The notes under the pieces are model-generated. The model did no database searches. It was given only the letters and a program-made list of their open reading frames with translations, and was not told the DNA's origin. A stretch of DNA of 64,000 nucleotides. Origin: Cladopsammia gracilis (taxonomy: Eukaryota > Cnidaria > Anthozoa > Scleractinia > Dendrophylliidae). Positions 45,878 through 57,600 of this stretch are shown piece after piece. The first letter of the stretch is position 1. Each line of letters starts with the position of its first letter. Made by a program: the position numbers and the translations under genes. The DNA lies in contig JAJGOT010000508.1 of assembly GCA_022457155.1 (NCBI GenBank), positions 1-64,000 of the forward strand. Direction: 5' to 3'.

Positions 45878-45984
45878 GAAGAGTTAATCGTGGCGCTCTT
45901 AATTCTGACAAAAAGCTTATTCGTACGATTTACTTTGTCCTAATCAATCAGCAAAGCCTCATAAAAATCAGCGCTGCTTCCTAA

Positions 45985-46180
45985 AAGATAGATTACGAGT
46001 AGTTTCTCATTTTTCCGCAGCGAGCGCGAGCGCGAGCGCGAGCGCGCGTGAAATTCACCCCACGCGAGAAAGGCGAAACCGCCGCGTCTCGCGTTTCTCG
46101 CGTGGGGTGACTTTTACGTGCGCTCGCGTTTCGCTCGCTCCACTATCCCTAGCTGAGGAAAAATGAGGGACTGCTCCTTT
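45985..46180. mobile_element. GC-rich foldback element
   Basis: The outer arms ATTACGAGTAGTTTCTCATT and, inversely, AGGAGCAGTCCCTCATTTTT enclose inner arms CACCCCACGCGAGAAA / TTTCTCGCGTGGGGTG and GAGCGCGAGCGCG runs. The ends recall the MITE at 27711 (ACTACGAGCAGTCTCTC), so the two may share a transposase source. The minus-strand open frame across it is a by-product of this structure. Confidence 0.75.
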
Positions 46181-46189
46181 CACGGTATT

Positions 46190-47184
46190 ACGGCGCATTA
46201 TGAGGCAACAAGGTAGAAAATAGTTTGCGTGGGAATTGAAAGCCAAATAATATATAGTGGAAAGTAATTTCAAAGAAGTAACAGACATAATTTCGAGACC
46301 GAAACCCAGTTCCGGTTTGTATTTTAATCCCAAACGAACTTTTCCGTATATTTTCTGTAATTTTCGCGCTGCCGAGTTTATAGAGAACGTATGGGTAAAA
46401 TACATTTGAGAATAAAATTCAAACAAGCGGCTTCTATCTCGAAATTTATTCTGTTGCTTCATTGAACTCTATGTTAGGTTCTGAATGGAGAAAATTACCT
46501 AATTTGAAAGGGTCTATTGCAGGATATAAGCATCCTGCTGCTGCTTAGGTCCTTTCTCTCCAGGTGGGGAATAGGGCCGCAACGATCAGCATCCAGTCCG
46601 TCATAAATAATTTTAACAAGAGGCTAACTGGTAGCCTGTACTCATGCGCTTGCATAAGAACGTTTTATGGTTTATTTTAACTTGGTCACGCACCCCTTCC
46701 CTCTCAACGAATTTTACGTGACATGTAAGTCTTGTTTTGTTTACATATTATAAGATATCATTTATTACGACTGAATTTACAACTGAACTTAAACACGTTT
46801 TATAAGCATTTCTCTAAAATTAGCGGCAACAGAAAGAAAAATTCAATCACAAATTGATATCAACATAAATTCTCATCGAAAAATGTAATTTCTTTTCCGG
46901 TGAAGTCCAAATGCCAGTGGCTTGACTCGGCTATTTGAAAACAAGAACGTGATTACGGGCACGCCGAAAATCACGAGGTCGCATGTCAACCAATCAGACC
47001 AGTGAAAGTCCTCCCGCGGGATACGGGAAACTTTAAAAAAACAAGGCAAAAGCGGGACGAAAGCTAAAAATGGAAACAAGGACCTTACCGAAACCTTGAC
47101 TCATGCCGCTATGCGCATGAGTAAATAGCGGTATTTGTTAGTCTACGAGAAGTATCGTTTATCGCAATTATTGTATATCCAAAA
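46190..47184. other. Gene-free stretch upstream of the D8C gene
   Basis: No exon supported. CATGCCGCTATGCGCATGAG at 47102-47121 is a short palindrome-like motif that also appears as CATGCCGCTACGCGCATGAG at 6096-6115. Confidence 0.45.
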
Positions 47185-47415
47185 ATAAAATAAGCGAGTG
47201 CGCGAGGAAACTCGACGCTCGTGTATAATAATATGCTTCGTAGTTCCGTGTTTCTGTCAGTCTCATTGAATGTTATTGCTGTAGGCGTTAAGCCTGCGCA
47301 CAAACTTCTATTTCTTCTATTCGTCGTAAACGCTGAATCCGTTTCAGCGATTGCGGACGCCTATGATAAAAATCACGAGTTATATTCTGATGTATTTGTT
47401 CTGCAAGTTTTATTA
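47185..47415 (+). repeat. Upstream duplicated block before the D8C exon
   Basis: Second copy of the block at 40498-40735. It ends about 55 bases before the ATG of the D8C protein, so it probably supplies its 5' flank or untranslated region. The frame open here is closed by a stop in the other copy, so I do not call it coding. Confidence 0.7.
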
Positions 47416-47469
47416 TATGCGTTGGACATCAACCGATAGCTTCTAAGGGTGCTTCAGCAATTAACAAAA

Positions 47470-48071
47470 ATGAGTTTGCATCGGCTTGTTTTTTTTAGTT
47501 GTTTTTTCGTTCTCTTCTTTTTTAATTATTCTGAAAGCCTCAACCCAGATTGCAACGACTGCTGCAAGAATTACAAAGAAATTAACAACCCTCGTCGCAG
47601 TACGAAGAGCGTTTGGAAACCAGGAGAAACCCCGTTGTGTGATTGGAGAATCCGTCGGGGCTGGTATCGCTTCACAAGTTTTGGTGGTACACAAATTCCA
47701 AATAATGACGTACCAGAGTATCATTGTGGCACTCATGATCCAGTTTGGTTAAAAGATGCACATCCTAAAGCGGAAGAAGGAAATGTGGTTCGCAAAGCAT
47801 GTATTAACACTTTGGGCATCAGTTGCGCTGACTCTATATATATAAACATAACAAACTGTGGAAACTATTTTGTGTACTACCTGAGGCCTCTTTATTACTG
47901 CGCTATCGCCTATTGTGCTGGTAATGAAGAGTGTTGGGTTGACCACGTTATGCAGTCAAGCACAATCTATGTATAACATCAGTTAATAAAATAACTTGAA
48001 CTGTTGTCAATTTGCAGGTTTTGATGAGCCATGCCCTTACGGAAAGGAAGGAGAACCCCCAAATTGCTTTG
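47470..48071 (+). CDS. Secreted D8C-domain protein, first two exons
   Basis: Exon 1 is 47470-47920, exon 2 48018-48071; donors GTAATGAA and GTGAGTCG, acceptor TTTGCAG; phase 1 at both junctions, exon 2 exactly 54 bases. The ATG at 47470 gives MSLHRLVFFSCFFVLFFFNY, a strong signal peptide, whereas the upstream frame lacks an ATG. The mature part has the Cys pattern and motifs of the D8C domain found in uromodulin, GP2 and OIT3: LCDWRIRRGWYRF, EYHCGTHDPVWLKDAHP, then Cys residues before CGNYFVYYLRP. Exon 2 encodes FDEPCPYGKEGEPPNCF. Such proteins are extracellular and often continue with EGF or ZP domains. No later exon is found in the window before the repeat nest at 49271, so the gene is partial or its remainder lies beyond the insertions. 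Confidence 0.8.
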
Positions 48072-49270
48072 GTGAGTCGTAGTTGTCATGATTTCAGGTT
48101 TTGAGTTAGATATATTAATCTCCAGAGGTGTTGAAAACTCGTAGGTTTTTTCATAGAAAAAAAAAAAAAACAAGTAATGGCAGAACGAAGTGGTTAGCAG
48201 AAAAGTGCGTAGGAATGTTGATCAGAACATTCATATTACTCATAAAATAAAAATTAAAGATAAAGGTGTTGAAGGCTTGAAAATTGAAATATTTCGTTCA
48301 ACTAAACCGAACTCTATCTGCCAGAATAGATATTCTGGCCCACCGAGATTGAGTTCGGTTGAGCCACAGGTAGCCAATGGGGGAGTTTTTATGGATCTGA
48401 AGTCGATCGAACATAATTTCCTTTTTCTCCATTGGCGAGACATTTGCCCAAGATACATTTTTTTTTTGAACGTTGCACTGCTAACATGAACTTGAAATGA
48501 TCGCGGTCATACTGTGTTAACAAAGGAGCCTCCTTTCTTGTAAACATACATTTCACAGCTTATAGGGTTTAAATCTGGTAAACCTGGGTTAAATACAGGG
48601 ACCAAAATTTCAACAAACTGATCATGATACTAGTGGGTGAAACGTGACAAACACCGCGGTCGTTGCTGTCACGAAATGAAAACCATTTTATATTAATATG
48701 CGTGCTTTTTTGGCGTTGCACAGAGCTAAAATCTATTAAAATTTTACCTAGCTTGTTGAACGACCGATGATTAATCAAATTCGGTGTTTCATCAAATTCG
48801 GTGTTTAATCAAATTCGACTTTTTATCAAATACGGTGACGCCAACTTTAAAGCCTGTACTTAAATTCTATTCGCTGTCATACCATTTCCTAAAATGCTGA
48901 TTATTCTTTGAATGTCACCAAATTAAATCAAATGTCAAATCAAATTCGTACAAGTGCCAAATCATGTCTGCCACTGAGCACACAATACTTCGAATATTAT
49001 ACATTTTCAAATCCTGGTACCCAGTACGGCCGAGCAAGTGTGCTTATTTCGCGAGTCAACAAGTTCAAGTCACGAGTCAAGTTCGATTCAAGGTTTAAAA
49101 AATATATATTTTTTCCATTTTTTTCTCCAAGCTTTTTTTATTATAATTCTTGTTCTCGCAATTATTTGTGATATTAAAGACAAAAGCTTAATTTTCTTCG
49201 CACTCGTACGTGGACTTCAATTAAAAGGACTTTAAGCTATTCGCTGCGGAAGGTGCTACCACAGAGACAA
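48072..49270. other. Intron or 3' flank of the D8C gene
   Basis: A 14-base A run ends at 48170. ATCAAATTCGGTGTTT repeats near 48774-48810. CCGAACTC / GAGTTCGG form a weak inverted pair at 48307 and 48350. No further exon can be supported. Confidence 0.45.
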
Positions 49271-49410
49271 ACTAACTTCCGAGTTAGGATTTCGAGTTGG
49301 ATTTTCGAGTTAGGATTCAAGTTGGATTTTCGAGTTAGGATTTCGAGTTGGATTTTCGAGTTAGGATTTCGAGTTGGATTCCGAGTTGGATTTTCGAGTA
49401 AGGATGTAGA
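49271..49410 (+). repeat. CGAGTT-type minisatellite, left member of second pair
   Basis: Units TTCGAGTTGGATT and TTCGAGTTAGGATT alternate. It differs from the 364 array in length and in the AGG variants. An inverted counterpart is at 61547-61637. Confidence 0.9.
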
Positions 49411-49467
49411 GTAGTTTTTTCGAGATGGTTACTAGTAATCCAGTTGCAACGAATCGGCTAGTTTGCG

Positions 49468-50290
49468 GGTTAAATGCTGAAAAGAAAAGAGCGGAGAAAA
49501 GACAAAAATAGAAAACGTTTTCTTAATGCCGTTGAGTCACGCAAGCAACATATCAAAAACCTGTCAAATGAACAACTGACAGATGAGCAAATTACTTTAC
49601 TATTCCGTGGTTTAAAGTTCATTCCCGGGCACCCGTAATAAGAGAAAACCTTATCAGGCGCCCGCACTCGCAGATTTTAATCTATTTGCTAGACGAATGC
49701 GCCTTCAATACATATTTCGCGGGGAAGAGAAAGAACCTCACCCTTTCCACGTTTAATAAGTCAAGCTGGGAACCACCAACCACCAATCCAGCCTTCAGTA
49801 GCACAAGAGACCTTCTTAGCTTGCAAATATCGAATTTGATAGACCAAAGGACAACCTGTAACAGGGAGAGCGACATGCAGTCAAAGAACTATCGCGTGAC
49901 AAAAACATTATAGTAAAAAAAGCTGATAAGGGAACCACAACCGTCATAATGAACAGAGCAGACAAAGTTAACGAGGGTCAAGTCCAACTCGATGATATAA
50001 ATAACCATCGACCCCTAGACAACCCAATGGTTGAAACCACAACCAAAAGAGTTCAGCGATTGATTAAATCACTGCTCCTAGAAGGCCACATTAACGAAAT
50101 GACGGTAAATGGCTTTCCCTTACGCAATACCACCCGGCGTTGCCAAGACTATAAAAGGACATACTCATGGGGAAATGGCTTATTTTACAGAATCAACCAA
50201 ATCTGAGAAAAATCTTCAAGGAGCCTCCCCTCATATCATATCGCAAAGGAAAATCCCTAAAAAACATTCTAGTAAAGGCTAAGCTATGAA
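49468..50290 (+). pseudogene. Penelope-like element, deleted reverse-transcriptase ORF
   Basis: Plus-strand frames give, in order, NLSNEQLTDEQITLLFRGLK (about 49555), KSSWEPPTTNPAF (about 49760), ADKGTTTVIMNRADKVNEGQ (about 49922) and DNPMVETTTKRVQRLIKSLL (about 50020): the N-terminal region of Penelope-like reverse transcriptases. After about 50110 the sequence jumps to QNQPNLRKIFKEPPLISYRK and SLKNILVKAKL, which in complete elements lies after the catalytic core, just before the GIY-YIG endonuclease. The polymerase core is therefore deleted, and there are also stops and frame changes. The C-terminal end is cut by the Helentron left terminus at 50347. Inactive. Confidence 0.85.
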
Positions 50291-50348
50291 GGCTTTAGAA
50301 TTTATTTGCGAACTGCAGGAGTCGTGCAAGCCCGTCAACACTTTTTAT

Positions 50349-50379
50349 CTCCTGTAAGTTAATGTTTAACTTACAGGAG
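50349..50379. repeat. Terminal hairpin of the Helentron
   Basis: CTCCTGTAAGTTAA and TTAACTTACAGGAG pair perfectly over 14 bases around the loop TGT. The copy at 62700-62730 has the same hairpin with two changes in one arm. Confidence 0.9.
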
Positions 50380-50560
50380 TTTATGTGGGCTAACATGCAT
50401 TCTTTATGCATTTTTGTTAGCAAAAAATGCGTTAGATACTATTAATAGACTTTTTAGTGAATTTGTGGGGACATTCCTGTTGCATTTTTGTTAGCACATT
50501 ACTGTTCTATCTGTCATCAGTCCTACGTCACTACGGAGTTAGATAGATTTGTGTTAGATA

Positions 50561-52069
50561 TTATCAATAAGAAAACAAGAGTCGAGTTGCATATTTTTTT
50601 AATGCAGTGGTTTATTGACTTGACCTTCAGAGTGAAGAAATATGCGTGTTAAAATTTCATATAAAATCTGCCACGCTGTTTGCCTATTTCGAAAAATGCC
50701 TCGGAATATATTTTTTCAGTTAGGTAACATTCCTACTGTTTGATATCTCTTTTTCGTAGCGATGATTTTTAAGGCGTACGATTATGAATTCTATGTTTTT
50801 TGGGAACATGTTGCAGAATACTTTCATTGTATCGAGCGTCAAAAAGTGTAACGTAATGTAATCTTATCTCACCTAATGTAGACTGTGCTCAGATATTTGG
50901 CACGCTAGAAGCGCGCTTGGCTAATATCCTTTACGATGTCCAGTCTGGTTTGTCAAACTGGTTGCTTCAAGACATTTCAGTGGTATTATCATATTATAGC
51001 ACTGCGTTTTAAGAAAGGGAAAACCGGAGAGTTTGAGGTAAGCTGACAGTCCTGACATTGCTGATTGAGAATGGTTGTATGCTGTACGTTTACAATGAAG
51101 TTTTGTTGAAATAATGTGTTTGTTAATTTCCATGTTATATCGCCAAATGTCACCAAATATACAACAAAATTGGATTAAAAGATTCTCAAGGAGAAAAACA
51201 GAAGCAGTAGTTTGGAGAAAAAGTGCGGAATTAGAAGAATGGATCAAGTTGATCACGGTTAAGCAATTTTGATTACATGACATGCGGTCAAGAAATATTC
51301 AGTTTCGATTCTGGTGGAATTTTGTCGTTATTTTGTCTTTTTAATTCATATTTTTCTGCGTTCATCACTTTTGGCTATTTTTTTCTTCCTATTTTCGGAT
51401 GATAAAGCAAGCTAAAGCAAACTCCTGGCCATAATCATGAAAACACGATATTTCTGTCGGGACAGTGTCCCTTTAGTTAAAAATGTCCTCGGTTAATTTA
51501 CCTCATTTGCAAGTTATAGAAGCTGACTAAATTAAACAACAATAGGTTTTAACGAACCAGTGTTTTCAATTTCCTTGTACGTAGGTTGACAAACAAATAT
51601 AGAACTTTTCTATAAGTGTGCTTGTAAAAGCGATCAGAAACAATTTCACGAACGCTTTTGTAAGATGTGAATAAAAGAATTTTATTTTATCAAGGGGACT
51701 GTTTTAAGCGACATTATTTTATTTTTAGTGAGTCATCTTACAGTGTACTAAACAAACCTTTTTTTTTTAGCCATATCATTAGAAATGATTAAGCAGAGTT
51801 TTGAAATACTGTCATCAGATTGATTTTCCAGGTCAAACAAACCAATGTCAAACAGTTAGGTTTCAGTGAGGTTCGGGGTTTTAGTTCATTTTTGTTTTTA
51901 CTTTTTTAGGCCTCATTTTGGTTCATTTTGGTCAGAAAGATTCGTGCCCAATTTAGTCTCTCCTTAAAGAGATAATTGTGGTACGGATAGTCCATAGATT
52001 TTTCCTATCGATGGTTTTAATATATCTGGTATTCGAATCTATAGCTGTGAAATGGCTTATTTACGCGTC
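50561..52069. other. Non-coding part of the Helentron
   Basis: AT-rich; no Rep domain, no other domain, and no clear repeat. Confidence 0.4.
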
Positions 52070-53480
52070 ATAAGCTCTTAAAAAGAGGCAGGCCAAACAC
52101 GATTCCCACTAGTCGCAAGAAGTATTTAAAAGCCTTTAAAATTAAAATAGCTTTCCCAAGTAGGTTTACGAGGTATTTGTCCCTTGCTATAGATCACTGT
52201 TAGGATGTTACAAGTCGCAATTATCTATCCACTTTGCTCTATAATATTGACCCATTGATCTTTGGATAATTTCTCTAATGACAGGATCAATCCCGGAGGA
52301 TTTCATGCCATAGCCATGACTATAATTATTTTATTTCTTTATGTATTCTCTACACTGTCCTGACATATATTAGGGCTTCTTTGGCTCAGACTCGTGTTGC
52401 AAAATAAATGGCAATCGGCTAAAGATTATGTTACCGCTGTGGAAATATGAAATATTAGGATCAGTAAAGTGTCCACAGCCTGCGGCATGCAAGACTTGTG
52501 AGAAAGTGTTTCTTGATCACGGATAAGTGTCTATTAAAGATCCAAGAATGAAAATGCAATCATTTACAGGAGTAATAAACTCCTGTCATGTTCCTATATT
52601 GAAATCACGACTTCTTGCAGGTAGTTTTAGCTCTTTAGTTTATTCTTTTGTTGAGTAGTGACCTGGAGCTAGACAGAATTTCCGTTGTCTTATCATGGCA
52701 TTGCGATCACTGCATCCAATAGTATATCCTCTGTACGCGAAGAACAGCTTCACTTGTAGAGTTGTACCAATGTATTTTGAATTCATTGAGACATACACGA
52801 GACTACACTACGTATCTTTTGTACAACAAGCGTGTAATTCTCGTGAAGTAATGTTGTGCTCCATGCGTACCATAATAATGGAGTAATTCCATAGTAATGG
52901 AGTAAATGGAGTAATGGAGTAATGGAATAAATAAAAAAAAGCCAACCCGGTTATAGGCCCATCGGTAACAAAACATTACTCCGGTTATACCCATTAATTC
53001 CTTATTCCTTTCTTAATTCCTTAACAGAAATTCTTTACAAAAGTTTACGCCTAAATGAAATTAACTCAAAGAACGCTTCTTTATGGCAATATTTTTTCTT
53101 GCCAGCCAAAAAACCCTTACGAAGTTACATACTGTAAGCCCAGGGCTTATAAGCAGCATTTTACGGTATAGAAGTATAAAAAGAGACAGGCCAAACACGA
53201 CTCCCACTAGTCGCAAAATGTATTAAGTAGCCTTTAGGATAGCTTTCCCGAGTATACCTGCAAGATATTTGTCCCGTTAGATTACATTAGGCATATATTA
53301 GGGTTTCTTTGGCTCAGAGTCGTGTTGCAAGATAAATAAGTTTATGTTATCGCTATGAAAATGTGAGGCTGATTAGTAAATTTCTTTGTTCGTGATGCAG
53401 TGTTTAAGTCTGTGACGTGCAAGGCTTGTGAAAGAGTGTTTCTTCGTCACTCTGATATGTATAAGTGTGTAAGAATGAAA
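52070..53480 (+). repeat. Diverged direct duplication (two copies about 1.1 kb apart)
   Basis: 52085-52560 and 53165-53480 share AGGCCAAACACGA, CCCACTAGTCGCAA, TAGGG.TTCTTTGGCTCAGA and GTGTTTCTT in the same order. Between them, 52870-52930 has short ATGGAGTA tandem units. No function is evident; duplication inside the Helentron interior is inferred. Confidence 0.75.
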
Positions 53481-53584
53481 ATGTCAAAGACGACCATGAC
53501 AGCTCTAGCAACTATGTTTAGTTCATTTCTGTTCTTGGTATAACTGTTTGTTAACAGTAACACTGATTCAAACAAAAGTTAAGT

Positions 53585-54232
53585 TGAGGGGATGAATACT
53601 GAGTAAGTTTACAGGAACTAGATTTCCACCTGAAACAGATTTTGACGATAAGATTGATGATGATCCCAATAATGAAAACACAGAACAAAGTTGTAAAGAA
53701 TTTTACTTGAAAGGAGGAATGAAACTTTTTCGCAGAATAAAAGCTGAATCATTCATTTAGTTATGTTTAATAAAATGGATGCTGAAGATTAATTGCAGAG
53801 AGCTCTTGATGCTTATCCCATGTAAATAAGATTTCAGCAAGTAAAACATGTTATATTCGAAAGGAAAGAAAGGAGAACTCTTAAGAAAAAGCCATGGGAG
53901 ATCCTGAAAATAAGGAACGTGATCAGTTAGATACTGTAGCTCCGTCTGCTCAACATAACGATGAGCAGGATATAAGTGAAGAAACACGGCAATACAGTGA
54001 ACTGTTTGGTTGTTTTAACCCATGTTTAGATAACAATCGCCAAGGGAACAATCTTTCAAGTAATGCTGGAATTTTTTCTACAGCAAATGATAATGAAAAG
54101 CTGGTAATTAATCGTATGGATGATAACAGTTATAAAGAACTTGTTCATTCTTTGAACGGAGAACAAATGGAGTTTTTTTTTACCATATGTTACTCTCTGT
54201 TAAAAACGACGAGAAGCAATTGACACTCTTTT
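53585..54232 (+). pseudogene. Helitron-type Pif1-like helicase, N-terminal remnant
   Basis: Frames in order give TGTRFPPETDFDDKIDDDPN, KGGMKLFRRIKAESFI, RELLMLIP, an acidic spacer, then MDDNSYKELVHSLNGEQMEF and FYHMLLSVKNDEKQLTLF. The last blocks are the stretch directly before Walker motif A (GGAGVGKS) in Helitron helicases. The frame is broken at several points, including a run of nine T at 54173-54181. The coding match ends at the LINE A-tail at 54229, so the LINE inserted a few codons before motif A. No continuation of the helicase is found beyond the LINE. Confidence 0.75.
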
Positions 54233-54640
54233 TTTTTTTTTGTATTTTATTAGTTTTTTTATTCATAATACAGATATATCATTATAACCTATAAGTGTAC
54301 TACCCACCCCAGTGACATCCCATACAAGTTGAATTCCCACCCACGTTTAACCTGCCCCTCCCGACCTTACCAAGTACTATGCTCCCTCCCCTCACACTAC
54401 TCACCATCGTAACTCCCCTATCATATGCATCCCCTGCTGCCCTTAGTATTTATACACATAGATCCCAAACCCCGTTCAAGCCCACCTTTTTAAACTAATC
54501 CCCACCTCAACATACACCTTAACAGACACACATTGAACACAAGACACACTAAGCGCTAAAATAAATAACCAAGAAGAATCTAAATTAATTATGATAATAG
54601 CAAAATTTAAACTATAGAAGATGCATGTTTCAAACCGTTA

Positions 54641-57600
54641 TCACTCGAAGCCACACTTGTCCCATTTCGAAGCATGGACTCGCCTTTTCCCTTCTAATTT
54701 AAAAATATGGCCCTCCAACAAATAGACTGATTTGATTCTTACCAAAAGAATTCGGAAGGACGGTTTAGAGTTGTTGATCCTACAGTAATATATATATTGC
54801 TTTCCGATAAGTATAAGGTGATTTACCAACTCGAAATCGTCCTTCCTTTGCCAGTCACCAAATATTATATCTACATTGGAGAGCGTTTCAACTTTAATAT
54901 TTTGGTTGTTGCACCAGGATATAAGATCCTCCCACATTGTTGCAGTGAATTGGCAAGTCACCAAAAGATGCTCAAGGGATTCGTCCGTTGTTCCACAAAA
55001 AGAGCAGGCTGAAGAATCTATTTTACCTATTCTCTTTAAATATGTATTCGTTGCTAAATACCGATTTAAAATTTTGTATTGAAATTCTCGCGATTTAGTG
55101 TCCAAAGCAACTTTGAACGGTAAGCTATAAATTTCCTTCCAGTCCAAATGAACGGTGTTAAAGTTTTCATTATACCTAAGTTGTGCCGTTGGTGGCGTGA
55201 CAAACTGAGAGATCAATTCCTCGTAGACACCTTTGGATATCACCTTGTCAATAGAGACTTTATGATTATTTAGAACCAAATGGATTTGATCATCAAGGAT
55301 AAACATTTGCTTGTTTGAGTACCCGTAACTTTTTAAAGACCGTCGCCATGGTGCAGGGATGGCATCAATTAAGGATATCAGATCAAAGACATCTTTCGGA
55401 GAAAATTCCCACTGGCGTACTAGATTGCATTTAGTGATCAGTTGGTTACTTTCAGTGATCAAGTCCCCTACTCTGAAGATTCCCTTACCAGCTAGTCTTG
55501 GATTAAAAACTGATTTGCCATCAATGCAGATATTTTTGTTGTTCCAAATCAGTGTTACATATTTCCTGATGGGAAAGCTCAAGTTCACATTTATTTGCAG
55601 CCGCGGAACATAGTGTGAAGCACTCAAGGCATTCCCGATAAAAAGTTGGAATACTTATCGAGAGTTTCTTAATATCAAAATTACAACAGAAAATAATTTT
55701 TCCACCAACAGGTTCCAAATAGTGTGATAGGATGGTTTTCCATGCACGAGGTTCTTTATCAACAAATCGTTTGCAAACCATTATTCTTTGAGTTTTAATA
55801 ATAGACTCCAAATGCGGGGCTTTCAGGCCACCGTCAATAGTATCACTTATTAGCGACGTTCGTTTTACTTTGTCTTTGCCTTTCCATATAAAATTATAGA
55901 TAATCTTATTGGCTTCAGTTATTACTTCCTTGTCAATACAAATTGAACCAGCTCGGTACATCAACATCGGAATTGCAAACGTTTTTACAATCTGGATGCG
56001 TCCGAAAACTGTTAAATTTCTCCACTTCCACAACTGGAGTTTCTTTTTAATGGAACTTATTATTTCTATGAAATTAAGTTTCTTTCTCAGATAGCGATTG
56101 TAAGTGAAATGCACTCCTAGAATTTTAACCGCATCCTTTACTTCAAGGTTCACCACATGATCTTGAATGCAGACTTCACCCGAATTGCCTAGAAGAAAAA
56201 TTTCTGTTTTTTCTAAGTTGATGGTGAGTCCTGTACAATCCCCAAACTTAGAAACCACGTCGAAAAATGTACTAAAAGATTCGTCATTTCCCAGAAACGC
56301 TGTTAAATCATCCGCAAAGAGCTCGATTTTAATTTCAGTCCCGTTCACACTGATTCCTTTAATATAGTCATTATCACGTATACTTATAGCTAAAAGTTCC
56401 AGAACTATAATGAACAAATAAGGAGAGAGCGGATCTCCTTGTCTTACTCCTCTTTGTATTTCAAAGGGACCAGTTGAAAACCCATTGTTAAGTACACAGC
56501 TTGAAATATTGTGGTAGAACGTATGTACCCATTGTATAAATGAAGGACCGAAGTTAAAGGCAGTAAGAGCCTGATACAGAAAATGCCTGTTAACTGAATC
56601 AAAGGCTTTCTGAAAATCAACGGCTATCATCTTGCCCTTGAGTCCGTAGCGTTCCGTGTATTCAAGGATGTCGTCTATTGTCCTAATTGCATCATTGATT
56701 GTTCGTCCTTTAACATATGCGTGTTGATTGTAGTGAATTATTTTCGGTAGCACAGTCTGTAATCTCAAGGCAATGGCTTTTGATCCAATCTTAGCATCGA
56801 CATTAATCAAGGAGATCGGTCTCCAGTTCGAAATTTTCCGCTTGTCTTTATCTTTCTTTTCTAATAACGTTATAATCGCTTGTTTTTGCGAGTTGGATAA
56901 TTCACCGTAATCATATGAATAATTAAGACTATCCAAAAGGAGTTCACCAAGATCTTCCCAAAAAGCAGTATAAAACTCCACTGTTAAACCGTCATTACCT
57001 GGCGATTTATTTTTCTGAAAAGACTGCAGACTTTTAAAACACTCCGTTAGAGTTAGTCTGCCTTCACACACGAGAGTATCCTGATCGGATAATTTCGGGA
57101 TCCCTTTAGACCGTAAGAACGAATTAAGGACCGTGTCCGAGGTTTTAAGCTCATCCCTCTTATAAAGGTCCGAATAGAAACTCTCTAATTCTTTCATAAT
57201 CTTTTTAGGCTCGGAAGTTACAAAGCCATCTTTCGTATATGCCTTACGGATACAGCTCTTGGACTTTCTGTGAGTTTCAAGGTTCAAGAAATATTTATTA
57301 CTCTTTTCTCCGTACTCGTACCAAGTAGCTCTTGAACGGATTATCGCTCCTTTCGACAGGTACTCATAACAGGAGTCATACTCATGTTTTAAAAGTTCCA
57401 GTTTTTCGATATTATCTGGTGAAGGATTTTTGCCACAGTCGACCTCACATTCTTTCAAGGAGTTTTCGATGATTCTCAACTTATCTCTTCTCGCCTTAGC
57501 TTTTTCCTTACTAAATTTTATCGTTACTTGTCTAATCCGGTATTTAATTAAATCCCAGAGTACTCTCTTATCAATGACTTCCACAAATTCCCTGCGCCAC

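Noticed and set aside
46055..46462. 135-codon minus-strand frame
   Set aside because: Its first part is the inverted GC-rich arm of the foldback element at 45985-46180 and the rest has no domain.
47221..47439. 72-codon frame upstream of the D8C gene
   Set aside because: The duplicated copy at 40498-40735 carries an in-frame stop after about 20 codons, so coding conservation is absent.
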